From: Psychrobacter sp. ANT_WB68
GTDB lineage: Bacteria; Pseudomonadota; Gammaproteobacteria; Pseudomonadales; Moraxellaceae
Direction: 5' to 3'
Length of the DNA stretch: 64,000 bases
NCBI RefSeq assembly: GCF_008369115.1
Contig: NZ_VOAZ01000003.1
Coordinates: 558,001 to 622,000 of the forward strand
Below, in pieces: positions 1 to 9,727 of the stretch; within the stretch, counting starts at the first letter, position 1; each line of letters opens with the position of its first letter. A model generated the notes under the pieces. It was not told the origin of the DNA, did no database searches, and was given only the letters and a program-made list of their open reading frames with translations. A program made the position numbers and the translations under genes.

Positions 1-1344
1 ATCGATTACAGTCATTACGTCGATCCAGCAACGAAGCAAGCATGCGAGATAGATACCGCTATTGAATGGCTAATGACCAATCGTCATTGGCAGTCTCAAC
101 TTGCAGGCGCTTTAACAGTCTATGAGTTCAGTCGTTGGAAGCTGCCTTTTGTTAAAGCCTTCCTTGATTTTCCGCGTACCACATTATTCATCAAACCAAA
201 GCCCCGTCTTAAAAACTTACTCCATCCTGCTCATTTCCGAGTGAATTATCAGCAGCCCTTATTAGTATGGGGTTTAGCAAAGCGTCAACATGTACAAAAG
301 AAACTACAAGACAAGCTATTTAAGCAACATTCAGAGATGCCAGCTGTTTATTGTATGGAGGACGGTTTTATCCGCTCGAATGGCTTAGGTGCCACATTAT
401 TAGCACCATTGTCGGTGGTGATAGATGAGCAAGGCATCTACTATGATGCGACTCAACCTTCGGATCTAGAGACTTTATTACGCAACTGTGAGGCGTTAAG
501 TTCAGAGCAAAGTCTGCGGGTACAAAAACTTAAAGATAAGCTGCTTACTCAGAGAGTGAGTAAGTACAATGTTGGTGCTGATAATAGATGTCACTTATGG
601 ATGCATGAAGCAAAGCTATCTGGTAAGCCACGCATACTGATCGTTGGACAAGTTGAAGATGATTTATCGGTACAGTATTGCGGTTCAAATATTAAGAAAA
701 ATAGTGACCTGATTGAACGTGTACGACAGGATAATCCTGATGCTTATTTAATTTATAAACCACATCCAGATGTTGAAGCAGGGCTACGAGCAGGTAAGGT
801 TGATGCAAATTGCTTGAAACAAGTAAATGCAGTTGCTTATGATACGGCGATGCCTGATTGCCTAGAATGTGTCGATGCAGTACATACGATCAGCTCATTG
901 ACCGGTTTTGAGGCATTACTGCGTGGCTTAGAAGTGATTTGTTACGGCTTACCATTTTACGCAGGCTGGAGTCTAACGACCGATATTGATGCACAGCTAT
1001 CGCCGAAATCTGAATACTTGATGAGACGCAAACGAGGCGCTGCATTATCGCTCGAGCAGTTAATATATTGCACCCTAATCCGCTATCCTTTGTATCGCTT
1101 ACCAGATGGCTATGGTCTAGCGCAAGTAGAGCAAGTGATTGATTATTTGTATCCCCCAACAGATAAAGACATTAATGACCCTTATGTGAAGCTACAAAAG
1201 CTAACTGTTGCTACAGATAGAAACTTAGCCGTGAAGCAAGGCTCACTATTGCCGTTATCGACCCAGTTAAAACGCCGAGCTACGACGCGTTTTATGCAGC
1301 AACGCCATCAATGGCAACAACTTTTGCATAAAAAGTCTCTTTAG
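1..1344 (+). CDS. kpsC: Capsule polysaccharide export/Kdo transferase KpsC, C-terminal part (5' end cut by window edge)
   Basis: The reading frame is open from base 1, so this is the last ~447 residues of a longer protein (KpsC is usually about 650-700 residues). KpsC is known as a dual-domain beta-Kdo transferase that extends the poly-Kdo linker joining group 2 capsules to phosphatidylglycerol. The visible part starts at the end of the first domain (VDPATKQACEID) and then holds the whole second domain, with the family motif EDGFIRSNGLG and later KPHPDVEAG and HTISSLTGFEALLRG. A Met codon at 73 lies inside the domain junction and is not the true start. kpsS follows 143 bp downstream, as in capsule loci of other bacteria. 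Export genes kpsDEMT would lie to the left or elsewhere and are not visible. Confidence 0.88.
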   Translation: MDYSHYVDPATKQACEIDTAIEWLMTNRHWQSQLAGALTVYEFSRWKLPFVKAFLDFPRTTLFIKPKPRLKNLLHPAHFRVNYQQPLLVWGLAKRQHVQKKLQDKLFKQHSEMPAVYCMEDGFIRSNGLGATLLAPLSVVIDEQGIYYDATQPSDLETLLRNCEALSSEQSLRVQKLKDKLLTQRVSKYNVGADNRCHLWMHEAKLSGKPRILIVGQVEDDLSVQYCGSNIKKNSDLIERVRQDNPDAYLIYKPHPDVEAGLRAGKVDANCLKQVNAVAYDTAMPDCLECVDAVHTISSLTGFEALLRGLEVICYGLPFYAGWSLTTDIDAQLSPKSEYLMRRKRGAALSLEQLIYCTLIRYPLYRLPDGYGLAQVEQVIDYLYPPTDKDINDPYVKLQKLTVATDRNLAVKQGSLLPLSTQLKRRATTRFMQQRHQWQQLLHKKSL

Positions 1345-1373
1345 TATTCTTTAAATGACTAGTCGACATCCTC

Positions 1374-1403
1374 TGCGACAATTCTACTTTTTTTAGGTAT
1401 AAT
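1374..1403 (+). promoter_or_regulatory. Candidate sigma-70 promoter for kpsS
   Basis: A perfect -10 hexamer TATAAT (1398-1403) lies 17 bp after GCGACA (1375-1380), a 4/6 match to the -35 consensus. It sits in the kpsC-kpsS gap, so kpsS may be transcribed separately from kpsC. Read by eye only. Confidence 0.4.
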
Positions 1404-1487
1404 TACTTGTCATTTATGATATTTTCTTAGTTTTACTATTTCTCTCAGTTTTGTCTTCTTTCCTTTAACTAATGGTAATCCAATACT

Positions 1488-2729
1488 ATGGCAGCTTCGA
1501 TGTCTTATTTGCTTACTCATCGACACGTCTTGCTGCTACAAGGAAAGATGGGCGGATACTTCAATCGCTTTTCAAAATTCTTACAAACGCAAGACATTAA
1601 AGTCAGTAAGATTAACTTTAATGCAGGTGATGCATTTTTTTACCATGAGCCCAACTCTCATGACTATACGGGGACTTTGGCGCAGTTTTCACCTTGGCTA
1701 CAAGCTTTTATTGCAGAACATAATATCGATGCGATTGTTTGTTTTGGTGATTGTCGCCCGCATCATACCCAGGCTGCTTGTATCAGTGATAATCTTGGTA
1801 TATCATTTTTTGTGTTTGAAGAAGGGTATTTGCGCCCTGATTATATTACTCTGCAAGAACATGGTATCAATGGTTATTCGCGCTTAAATATTGCCGATAT
1901 CAAAGCGCTTAACAAAGCTAATGACCAGCCTTTATATACCCATAACCGCTTTTATCGCTTGAGCATAGCAGCTATCGTTTATTACATCATTACTTGGCTG
2001 TATAAATCTCGCTATCCTCACTATTCTCATTACCGAGGAATGACAGCGTGGCAAGAGGCAATAGCTTGGCTCAAAGCGCCATGGCGTAAGCTACGAGATT
2101 ATTTTCCTGATAAAAAACTGCAAAAAAAATTAACTAAGCAAGAAAGCGAAAATTATTTCCTGATAAGCTTGCAAGTACATAATGATTCACAAATTACGCA
2201 TCATAGTGATTATCGAGATGTGGTGCAGTTTATTGATGAGTCGATTGCAAGCTTTGCTGTTCACGCTCACCAAACACAGCTATTAGTATTTAAACATCAC
2301 CCATTGGATCGTGGCCATCGAGACTATCGTGAGCTTGTCACTCGCTTAGCAATGCGATATCAGGTAGGTGAGCGTGTCTTTTATGGTTGTGACATGCATC
2401 TGCCAACGTTAATTAAACATAGTATAGGTATGGTGACTATCAACAGTACCACGGGCTTGCAGTCTGTATACCATAAAAAACCAACTAAAGTGATGGGGCG
2501 TGCGATTTATGATACTCCTAAACTGACAGACCAAAAGCCACTTGATCGTTTTTGGCAGCAGCCTAAAAAACCAGACAATGAATTTTATCTAAGATTTCGT
2601 GAGTATCTGATAGAGCAAACCCAACTAAATGGTGCGTTTTATGGAAAATCGCCATGGATATCTAAGCATCTGCACCAAACCAGTGTTAAATCTGCAGAGG
2701 TTAAACTTTCAAAACCAAATATTCATTAG
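1488..2729 (+). CDS. kpsS: Capsule polysaccharide Kdo transferase KpsS
   Basis: A 413-residue protein of the KpsS/LipB family, which adds the first beta-Kdo residue to lyso-phosphatidylglycerol at the cytoplasmic face before KpsC extends the linker (family knowledge). Family features seen are the N-terminal LLLQGKMGGYFNRF, the segment FVFEEGYLRPDYITL near residue 120, FKHHPLDRGHRDY near 265 and the late TINSTTGLQSVYHKKP near 325. A hydrophobic stretch around 160-175 (IAAIVYYIITWLY) is short and may be peripheral rather than transmembrane. The start at 1488 and an internal ATG at 1500 are both possible; no strong ribosome-binding site decides between them. It pairs with kpsC upstream, so the window's left edge is a capsule locus. 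Confidence 0.88.
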   Translation: MAASMSYLLTHRHVLLLQGKMGGYFNRFSKFLQTQDIKVSKINFNAGDAFFYHEPNSHDYTGTLAQFSPWLQAFIAEHNIDAIVCFGDCRPHHTQAACISDNLGISFFVFEEGYLRPDYITLQEHGINGYSRLNIADIKALNKANDQPLYTHNRFYRLSIAAIVYYIITWLYKSRYPHYSHYRGMTAWQEAIAWLKAPWRKLRDYFPDKKLQKKLTKQESENYFLISLQVHNDSQITHHSDYRDVVQFIDESIASFAVHAHQTQLLVFKHHPLDRGHRDYRELVTRLAMRYQVGERVFYGCDMHLPTLIKHSIGMVTINSTTGLQSVYHKKPTKVMGRAIYDTPKLTDQKPLDRFWQQPKKPDNEFYLRFREYLIEQTQLNGAFYGKSPWISKHLHQTSVKSAEVKLSKPNIH

Positions 2730-2855
2730 TAGCCTCTTTCCCTAAATCTCAATTTTTAATTAGGTTAGGGGTTAATAAGTAGCTTGCTTTCTACTTTCAA
2801 AGTCTATGAACGCTTACATTCATTTACAAACCCTATCCTTACTAATAAAATCGCC

Positions 2856-2883
2856 TTACTTTACAGTGGAAAACTGCTAGAAT
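2856..2883 (+). promoter_or_regulatory. Candidate extended -10 promoter for lepA
   Basis: TGCTAGAAT (2875-2883) is an extended -10 element (TGn plus TAGAAT). TTACTT (2856-2861) is a weak -35 at 16 bp. It would give a leader of about 200 nt before lepA that includes the palindrome at 3000-3015. Confidence 0.35.
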
Positions 2884-2992
2884 ACCCTTACATGCCTGCG
2901 CCTATTGATCACTAACCAATTGAGTTAGTCAGTAGTGATAAGGGCCATGAGCTTTTACCTTAGAAACGATAATCTTTTTGCTTATTACGACA

Positions 2993-3015
2993 GTATTGGC
3001 GTATTGGCCAATACG
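2993..3015. promoter_or_regulatory. Tandem octamer plus perfect 16-bp palindrome upstream of lepA
   Basis: GTATTGGC occurs twice head to tail (2993-3000 and 3001-3008). The second copy runs into CCAATACG, making CGTATTGGCCAATACG, a perfect 16-bp palindrome, about 83 bp before the lepA start. It could be a protein-binding site or a leader hairpin; nothing in the window identifies a partner. Confidence 0.4.
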
Positions 3016-3097
3016 AAGTATGAGTAAGCATTCTATTGATTCTATCTGACAGTATGTATTTCCGTTATTCAATCCTCCATTATTTAGTAGGCGCTTT

Positions 3098-4894
3098 GTG
3101 ACTGCATTAGCCAATATTCGTAACTTTTCTATTATTGCCCACATTGATCATGGCAAGTCGACTCTTGCCGATCGTTTTATTCAGATGTGCGGTGCGCTGC
3201 AAGATCGTGAAATGCAGGCGCAGGTCCTCGATTCTATGGACATTGAGCGTGAGCGCGGCATCACTATTAAAGCCCAGTCTGTGACCTTGTTTTATGACCA
3301 TCCTAACGGCGAGCGCTATCAGCTGAACTTTATTGATACGCCTGGTCACGTTGATTTTTCATACGAAGTGTCACGCTCATTAGCTGCTTGTGAAGGCGCG
3401 CTATTGGTTGTTGATGCTGCGCAAGGCGTAGAAGCACAGTCAGTGGCTAACTGCTATACCGCGGTTGATCAAGGCTTAGAGGTGATGGCGGTTCTTAATA
3501 AGATTGACTTGCCACAAGTTGAGCCTGAGCGCGTTATTCAAGAAATTGAAGACATTATCGGGATTGATGCGGTTGATGCGCCGCGCGTATCAGCTAAGTC
3601 TGGTCTTGGCGTTGATAAGCTGTTAGAAGCCTTGGTCGAGTTTATTCCTGCGCCAACCGGCGATCGTGAGGCGCCGCTGCAAGCGTTGATTATTGACTCA
3701 TGGTTTGATAGCTATTTAGGTGTGGTCTCACTCGTACGTGTGCGTGAAGGAACGGTCAAAAAAGGCGATAAGATATATATTTTATCAACCAAAGAAGCAC
3801 ATTTAGTCAGTTCGATAGGTGTCTTTACGCCGAAGCCGTTAGATACGGGGATTTTAGAAGCCGGTGAAGTTGGCTTTATCATTGCTGGTATCAAAGACAT
3901 TGCAGGCGCTCCCGTGGGTGATACGATTACCCATGCTAAAACCCCTGACGTTGAACGTATTCCTGGTTTTAAACAGATTACGCCACAAGTTTATTCTGGC
4001 ATGTTCCCAGTTGACTCCAGCGATTTTGAAAAATTCCGCGAAGCGCTGCAAAAACTACAGATTAATGATGCTTCATTATTTTTTGAGCCCGATACCTCTG
4101 ATGCACTCGGATTTGGTTTCCGCTGTGGCTTCTTGGGTATGCTGCACATGGAGATTATCCAAGAGCGCTTAGAGCGCGAATATGACTTGGATTTAATCAC
4201 TACCGCGCCATCAGTTATCTATGAGATTGAAAAGAAGAACGGCGAAGTCATTTATGTTGATAATCCATCAAGATTGCCTGAGCCAAATAATATCGAAGAA
4301 TTCCGGGAGCCGATTGCCCGCTGTCAGATTTTAGTACCGCAAGATTACTTGGGTAACGTCATGACGCTTTGTATCGAGCGCCGCGGTGTGCAGGTCGATA
4401 TGCGTTTTATGGGTCGTCAAGTGCAGCTGATTTTTGACATTCCGATGGGCGAGGTGGTCATGGACTTCTTTGACCGTCTAAAATCCGTATCGCGCGGTTT
4501 TGCGTCGCTGGATTATAACTTTGAGCGTTATCAAGTGGATAAATTGGTCAAAGTTGACGTGCTGATTAACGGTGAAAAAGTCGATGCGTTAGCTATGATT
4601 GTGCATCAAGACCAAGCGCGCTACCGTGGTAATGCATTGGTTGGGAAAATGAAAGAGCTGATTCCGCGCCAGATGTTTGATGTGGCGATTCAGGCCGCAA
4701 TTGGTAGCCAAATTATCGGCCGTAGTACGGTGAAAGCTATGCGTAAAGACGTTCTAGCCAAGTGTTATGGTGGCGACGTTTCGCGTAAGAAAAAGCTACT
4801 CTCGAAACAGAAAGCTGGTAAAAAACGTATGAAGCAAGTCGGTAACGTCGAGATTCCACAAGAAGCCTTCTTAGCCGTTTTGCAAGTTGAATAA
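3098..4894 (+). CDS. lepA: Elongation factor 4 (LepA) GTPase
   Basis: LepA is a ribosome-associated translational GTPase that back-translocates or remodels stalled ribosomes. The 598-residue length is normal. Visible are G1 AHIDHGKST (residues ~14-22), the switch region [12 protein letters not shown]3 DTPGH and G4 NKID. An EF-G-like domain follows, then the LepA-specific C-terminal part ([19 protein letters not shown], and a basic tail [16 protein letters not shown]). The start is GTG at 3098, which gives the usual [17 protein letters not shown] terminus; no in-frame ATG fits. It heads the block lepA-lepB-DUF4845-rnc-era-recO-pdxJ, whose order matches pseudomonads. Confidence 0.97.
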   Translation: MTALANIRNFSIIAHIDHGKSTLADRFIQMCGALQDREMQAQVLDSMDIERERGITIKAQSVTLFYDHPNGERYQLNFIDTPGHVDFSYEVSRSLAACEGALLVVDAAQGVEAQSVANCYTAVDQGLEVMAVLNKIDLPQVEPERVIQEIEDIIGIDAVDAPRVSAKSGLGVDKLLEALVEFIPAPTGDREAPLQALIIDSWFDSYLGVVSLVRVREGTVKKGDKIYILSTKEAHLVSSIGVFTPKPLDTGILEAGEVGFIIAGIKDIAGAPVGDTITHAKTPDVERIPGFKQITPQVYSGMFPVDSSDFEKFREALQKLQINDASLFFEPDTSDALGFGFRCGFLGMLHMEIIQERLEREYDLDLITTAPSVIYEIEKKNGEVIYVDNPSRLPEPNNIEEFREPIARCQILVPQDYLGNVMTLCIERRGVQVDMRFMGRQVQLIFDIPMGEVVMDFFDRLKSVSRGFASLDYNFERYQVDKLVKVDVLINGEKVDALAMIVHQDQARYRGNALVGKMKELIPRQMFDVAIQAAIGSQIIGRSTVKAMRKDVLAKCYGGDVSRKKKLLSKQKAGKKRMKQVGNVEIPQEAFLAVLQVE

Positions 4895-5002
4895 ATCACC
4901 GATAAATGATCAAACATCATCTGTTTTAATATCTATTTTTAATAGTTCATTTATTAATAATAAAGACTGGCATATAAGTAGCTCGCTAATAGGCAAATAA
5001 GT

Positions 5003-5905
5003 ATGGATTTTGATTTCAATTTGATTTTAGTACCATTAACCATTGGTTTGGGTATTATTTGGCTATTAGATAAGCTGACGCTTAAACAACGTAAAACTCG
5101 TGGGCGCGGTAAAGAAAGCTTGCTGGTACGCTGGGCATATGACTTTTTCCCTGTGTTAGCGGTGGTGTTGATTGTGCGCTCATTCCTGATTGAGCCGTTT
5201 AATATTCCCTCATCTTCTATGGTACCGACACTCTATACCGGTGATTTTATCGCGGTCAATAAATATGCCTATGGGGTGCGCCTACCGCTGACTTATAATA
5301 AGGTGCTTGATACAGGCGCGCCTGAGCATGGCGATGTGGCGGTTTTTCGCTATCCTGAAAACCCAAGTATTTATTATATTAAGCGCGTGATTGGTCTGCC
5401 CGGTGATACTGTCAGTTATAATCAAGGCACTTTGGCAATCAATGATATACCTGTTCCTACCAAAGCGGTAGATTTCAATGCTGATGTCGAGCTAACGTCA
5501 CAGCTATACCCAGCAGGACAAGTTGGACCAGGGCAAGTGTTGACTGAAGACAATGCTGTACAAATGGGTCAGCAGGAAGAAAGCGCAGCGCAGTACTTCG
5601 AAGAGACTCAAGGGGACAATAAACACTTGGTTCGCTACTTACCTAATATGAATAGTGCACAATATGCGCCATTTTTACAGCAGGAATCACCAGAAGTGGT
5701 GAGCTCTGAAGGGACAGAGTGGCGTATCAGTGTGCCAGAAGGTCATTACTTTGTGATGGGTGATAACCGCGATCGTAGTGCCGATGGACGTTTTTGGGGT
5801 TTCGTTCCTGATGATAACTTAGCCGGTAAAGCGGTCTATATTTGGATGCATAAACCACCTGGTCTTAACTTACCAACTTTTAAACGTAACGGCAGTATTG
5901 ATTAG
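5003..5905 (+). CDS. lepB: Signal peptidase I
   Basis: LepB cleaves Sec and Tat signal peptides at the periplasmic face of the inner membrane. The 300-residue protein has a first membrane helix at ~7-25 and a second around residues 50-62 (FPVLAVVLIVRSF). The catalytic Ser box FNIPSSSMVPTLYTGDF follows, then the catalytic Lys in YYIKRVIGLPGD, and the conserved VPEGHYFVMGDNRDRSADGR. An insert of about 60 residues between boxes D and E (~160-230) is acidic and Gln-rich, as is common in this lineage. It lies 108 bp after lepA. Confidence 0.96.
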   Translation: MDFDFNLILVPLTIGLGIIWLLDKLTLKQRKTRGRGKESLLVRWAYDFFPVLAVVLIVRSFLIEPFNIPSSSMVPTLYTGDFIAVNKYAYGVRLPLTYNKVLDTGAPEHGDVAVFRYPENPSIYYIKRVIGLPGDTVSYNQGTLAINDIPVPTKAVDFNADVELTSQLYPAGQVGPGQVLTEDNAVQMGQQEESAAQYFEETQGDNKHLVRYLPNMNSAQYAPFLQQESPEVVSSEGTEWRISVPEGHYFVMGDNRDRSADGRFWGFVPDDNLAGKAVYIWMHKPPGLNLPTFKRNGSID

Positions 5906-6077
5906 TATCATGGATGAGCTAAAGGTTGATTTACCGATAATAGTTTGTGCTAATATTATGGCTATCTAATAAACTGCCATCTGCCTGTTACTATCGACTA
6001 TTAAATAGTGATGGTAACAGTATGGTTTTTGAAAGTATGGCGGTTTACCTATAGCAACTTACGCTTTGAGAGGTATT

Positions 6078-6473
6078 ATGGTGCAACAGTTATCTGGTTT
6101 GTCTTCGCAACGTGGTGCTAGTGTTACTAGTATCGTTTTTATCATTATCGTTTTGGGTGTGGCTGCTAAATTGATCGTCGCTATCGTACCGGCGCAGATT
6201 GGTGATTACCAGCTGACTAAAACGTTAAGCGCCCAGCTTAAAGAATCCAATGCTAATAAAGAAACAGCCAAACAGTTTGTGGAGCGTGTGAATAAGCAGC
6301 TTTCTATTAATGCTGATTATGATACGCAAGCAGAAGAGGTTTTCACCTTTACCGATAAAAAGACAGGTCAGCTTGCTATCCATAAGAAGTATGAAACCAC
6401 CAATAAACTTTTTGGTAATATCGATATCGTTAATCGCTTCGAAGGTGACATTGATGCAACCACTGCCGAATAA
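6078..6473 (+). CDS. DUF4845 family small membrane protein
   Basis: A 131-residue protein of unknown function. A GASVTS segment is followed by one N-terminal membrane helix (~18-40, IVFIIIVLGVAAKLIVAIVP). The remainder is a soluble, probably periplasmic domain rich in Lys, Thr and Asn. The topology resembles pilin-like or secretion-accessory anchors, but no prepilin cleavage site is evident. The start is ATG 6078 because GAGAGG lies 5-8 bp before it; a TTG at 6066 extends the frame but would overlap that site. Homologues occupy the same place between lepB and rnc in Pseudomonas, which supports a real gene and a possible link to secretion or RNase III expression. Confidence 0.82.
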   Translation: MVQQLSGLSSQRGASVTSIVFIIIVLGVAAKLIVAIVPAQIGDYQLTKTLSAQLKESNANKETAKQFVERVNKQLSINADYDTQAEEVFTFTDKKTGQLAIHKKYETTNKLFGNIDIVNRFEGDIDATTAE

Positions 6474-6606
6474 TTACTAGTCTATATCATAGAAAAGACT
6501 GTTTGTTGAATTTTGATTTTTTGAAGTTTTTTTTGAGCTCTATTTTAGAGTAATAGCAGTTCGTCACATTTATTAATGCAACAAAAGGGATAATCACAAG
6601 CCACGC

Positions 6607-7404
6607 ATGAAACCAACTTCGCAGTATCCTCAGGCGATTCCTAATCACCAAAAAAGTAGCATGTCTGATGACACGCTTATTATTAGCTCAGAATTTATTC
6701 AACGGTTAGCGATATTAACGCGCAAGTTGGGTTATGTGTTTAATGATTTAAGTCTGCCTAAGCTGGCGCTTACCCATCGCTCATTTGATAGTAAGAAAAA
6801 CTATGAACGTTTAGAGTTTTTGGGTGACGCGCTACTAGGTATGATAGTCGGTGAAGCTTTATACCACCGTTATCCGACGCAAAACGAAGGTCGTTTGACC
6901 CGTATGCGCGCGACTTTAGTACGACAAGAATCGCTAGTCATTATTGCGCAAAATCTAGAGCTGTCAAATCAGCTGATATTGGGAGTTGGTGAGCGTAAAG
7001 GTGGCGGGCGCAATCGTGCATCTATCTTAGCAGATGCGGTAGAGTCACTGATTGGGGCGATTTATTTAGACAGCCAAGATATGGATATTACCCGTGATTG
7101 TGTGCTTTCTTGGTATGGTGACCTTATTGATAATGTCAATGATCAAAAAGCGCTCAAAGATGCCAAAAGCCGCTTACAAGAATGGTTGCAATCTAAGCAG
7201 TTTGATTTGCCGCATTATGAATTGATGGAAACCCGTGGCAATGCCCCGCATCAAATTTTTGTGGTGCGCTGTCAGGTAAATATTGATAACTGTCCTGATA
7301 TTACTGAATCTGGCGAGAGTCGCCGTATCGCTGAGCAAAAAGCGGCAGAGCTGATGATTAATCAGTTGCATAAATTGCCAGGTCAGCCTAAAAAACGCTC
7401 GTAA
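6607..7404 (+). CDS. rnc: Ribonuclease III
   Basis: RNase III cleaves double-stranded RNA in rRNA maturation and mRNA turnover. Signature ERLEFLGDALLGMIVGEAL sits around residues 74-92, with the second catalytic cluster at ADAVESLIGAIYLD (~140-153). A C-terminal dsRNA-binding domain follows (DAKSRLQEWLQ through IAEQKAAELMINQL). The length of 265 is about 35 longer than E. coli because of an N-terminal polar extension. ATG 6661 is an alternative start giving 247 residues, and neither has a strong Shine-Dalgarno. It is followed by era, recO and pdxJ, the classic arrangement. Confidence 0.95.
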   Translation: MKPTSQYPQAIPNHQKSSMSDDTLIISSEFIQRLAILTRKLGYVFNDLSLPKLALTHRSFDSKKNYERLEFLGDALLGMIVGEALYHRYPTQNEGRLTRMRATLVRQESLVIIAQNLELSNQLILGVGERKGGGRNRASILADAVESLIGAIYLDSQDMDITRDCVLSWYGDLIDNVNDQKALKDAKSRLQEWLQSKQFDLPHYELMETRGNAPHQIFVVRCQVNIDNCPDITESGESRRIAEQKAAELMINQLHKLPGQPKKRS

Positions 7405-7604
7405 CTTATTTGATAAAGATTGTTTTTCAAGCCCATGTTAGAAACACTAAGTCTTTAATTATCCATTTTTTCAAGCACTCAATATTTGAAATATCAACTA
7501 TACTAGATTAATACCCATATTCTTAACTTGATAACCGTCTTGCTGCTTTAATCGATAAACCTATCTAGCAGCAGGGCTGCTTACCACGCCCACAGGATTA
7601 ACCC

Positions 7605-8798
7605 ATGAGCAATCACAATGACTTGCCATTAAATAATGAAGATAATGCCAAAAATATGACCCAAAACACAAACACGAGCTCAACTCAAAATATTGCTGAA
7701 GCAAATGACAGTAAACAGAATGACATTGCGCAAAACAATGCTGAATTAAATAACGCTAGATTAAATGATGCTAAGCTAAATGTTGATAGCTCAGAAGACG
7801 CTACGTTAGAAAGCAATACACTAGAAAATGATATGGCCATCGAAGAGTTTTTTTCACCGAATAACAATGCGCACAGGGCTGATGGTTTTAAAACTGGTTA
7901 TGTTGCCATTGTTGGTCGCCCGAATGTGGGTAAATCAACTTTGATGAACCACTTATTGGGTCAAAAACTCTCTATCACGTCGCGTAAACCACAAACGACC
8001 CGCCATCGTATTCATGGTATTTTGTCTAACGATGAAATGCAGGCGGTCTTTGTTGATACTCCAGGTATTCATCGCAATGAAGTACGCGCTATCAATGAAC
8101 GCATGAATAAAGCAGCGGTATCTGCGCTGGTTGATGTTGATTTGGTCTTATTTGTGGTTGATTCAGACCAATGGCGCGATGATGACTTATTAACCCTCCA
8201 GAAGCTTGGCGATACCAATCTGACCGTGGTATTGGTGATTAATAAAGCCGATACCTTAAAAGATAAAGGTAGCGTGTTGCCACTGATCGAAACCTTTAAT
8301 GACAGTTTCGATTTTGCTGACATTGTCCCTGTTTCTGCTTTAAAGAATCAAAACTTAGATCGTCTACAAGAAGTGATTGCATCACATTTGCCCATCGCTG
8401 ATCCTATTTATGATACCGAGCAGATTACGGATCGCTCAGAGCGCTTTTTAGCAAGTGAAATTATACGTGAAAAAATAATGCGTAGCGCGGGTGATGAAGT
8501 GCCATACGATTTGACGGTACAGATTGATGGCTTTAAAGACGAGGCGGCGCATATAGATCCAAAAACAGGTCGTCCCCGTAAAGCTTGTACCTTTATTGAT
8601 GCGACCATTTATGTCGAGCGCAGTGGGCAAAAAGCGATCGTGATTGGTGATAAAGGTCAGCGTATCAAACAAGTGGGCATGGATGCGCGTAAAGATATGG
8701 AACAGCTGTTTGATAAAAAAATCATGTTGACACTGTGGGTGAAAGTGAAACGTGGCTGGTCTGATGATGAGCGAGCGTTAACCAGTTTGGGATATTAA
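7605..8798 (+). CDS. era: GTPase Era with long Asn/Asp-rich N-terminal extension
   Basis: Era is an essential GTPase that binds the 3' end of 16S rRNA and assists 30S maturation. G1 GRPNVGKS is at residues 104-111, followed by QTTRHRIHG, G3 DTPGIH and G4 NKAD. The C-terminal KH domain has the loop GDKGQRIKQVG. The total of 397 residues is about 95 more than normal. The excess is an N-terminal low-complexity tract with repeated N-(A/D)-(A/R/K)-LN units. An in-frame ATG at 7833 would give a protein of normal length (about 321), so the extension could be untranslated, although the frame is open through it. Confidence 0.94.
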   Translation: MSNHNDLPLNNEDNAKNMTQNTNTSSTQNIAEANDSKQNDIAQNNAELNNARLNDAKLNVDSSEDATLESNTLENDMAIEEFFSPNNNAHRADGFKTGYVAIVGRPNVGKSTLMNHLLGQKLSITSRKPQTTRHRIHGILSNDEMQAVFVDTPGIHRNEVRAINERMNKAAVSALVDVDLVLFVVDSDQWRDDDLLTLQKLGDTNLTVVLVINKADTLKDKGSVLPLIETFNDSFDFADIVPVSALKNQNLDRLQEVIASHLPIADPIYDTEQITDRSERFLASEIIREKIMRSAGDEVPYDLTVQIDGFKDEAAHIDPKTGRPRKACTFIDATIYVERSGQKAIVIGDKGQRIKQVGMDARKDMEQLFDKKIMLTLWVKVKRGWSDDERALTSLGY

Positions 8799-8879
8799 TA
8801 GTGACTTAACGGAAATAGCATGGTGATCAGGCATTTATATCGCCATGCGTTCATATCATCATTGCTGAGGTAATAATCA

Positions 8880-9662
8880 ATGCGTAACGAAGCGTTAATC
8901 GGTTATTTATTACATCAGCGCCCTTACCAAGAAAAACGTGCCTTATACTATTTGTTTTCTCAGCAACATGGGGTGATTCATGGGGTTGGCAAAAAAGGCG
9001 CGCCACTCTTTATGCCATTGCAACTCTTTGCGAGCGGTAAACGTGATTTAAAAACATTCAGTCAGATTAATATTGCCCCCTTAAGCGCGGTTCAAGGTTT
9101 TATAGCGCAAGATTTTTCAGAGCCAGAGGACAATAACGCGAACCTAGCAGAGGCGTTGCATCACGAGAGTATTAGTGGGCAACATCAATACGCCGCCTTG
9201 TATTTAAATGAAATATTGTGGCGGCTATTAGCTACTGAAGATCCTATGCCAGTATTGTGGCAACATTATCAAAACAGCCTATACCAGCTTAAGCAGCCCT
9301 TAACTGCTGATGAGTTGCGTTTGTGTTTGCGCCAATTTGAGACGTATTTATTCAATGAGTTGGGCTTTGCTTTAACATTAAAGCATGACAGCCTTTATCA
9401 GCCAATTGAGTCTGACTGCGTTTATCGATTCTTGCCTGATGTCGGTTTGGTGCCGATTTTCCTTAACGATGATAACGAAAACGCAATAGCGCAAGCTGTT
9501 TTCAAAGGTAGTGAGATTTTAGTGATGGTAGAGCAGGGTATTTCTGCTGATACGCTTAACACTTGGTCACGTTTACATCGACAACTGATTGATCATCTGC
9601 TTGATTACCAGCCATTACAAAGTCGTTTGCTTTGGCAACAGCAACAGCGCTATCAATCTTAG
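8880..9662 (+). CDS. recO: DNA repair protein RecO
   Basis: RecO loads RecA with RecF and RecR on SSB-coated gapped DNA and anneals strands. This 260-residue protein has the N-terminal OB-fold segment (EALIGYLLHQRPYQEKRALYYL within the first ~25 residues) and the all-helical C-terminal part (LRLCLRQFETYLFNELGFAL around 150-170). I do not see the four-Cys zinc motif found in some RecO proteins. The start is supported by GAGGTAA about 8 bp before ATG 8880. It sits between era and pdxJ as in many proteobacteria. Confidence 0.92.
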   Translation: MRNEALIGYLLHQRPYQEKRALYYLFSQQHGVIHGVGKKGAPLFMPLQLFASGKRDLKTFSQINIAPLSAVQGFIAQDFSEPEDNNANLAEALHHESISGQHQYAALYLNEILWRLLATEDPMPVLWQHYQNSLYQLKQPLTADELRLCLRQFETYLFNELGFALTLKHDSLYQPIESDCVYRFLPDVGLVPIFLNDDNENAIAQAVFKGSEILVMVEQGISADTLNTWSRLHRQLIDHLLDYQPLQSRLLWQQQQRYQS

Positions 9663-9727
9663 GGTTTGTAAAGGTTTTATACCCCACTTTTTAGTAAATG
9701 ATCTGGATATTATTGAAAGGATTTTTT

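Larger units (their letters stand above)
2730..3097. other. Intergenic region kpsS-lepA with palindrome
   Basis: 368 bp without a supportable gene. It holds a candidate extended -10 promoter (2875-2883) and a 16-bp perfect palindrome (3000-3015), listed separately. No terminator with a T-run is visible behind kpsS. Confidence 0.6.

Noticed and set aside
9698..9727. Longer pdxJ start at 9698
   Set aside because: The ribosome-binding site AAAGGA is inside that extension and correctly spaced for ATG 9728.
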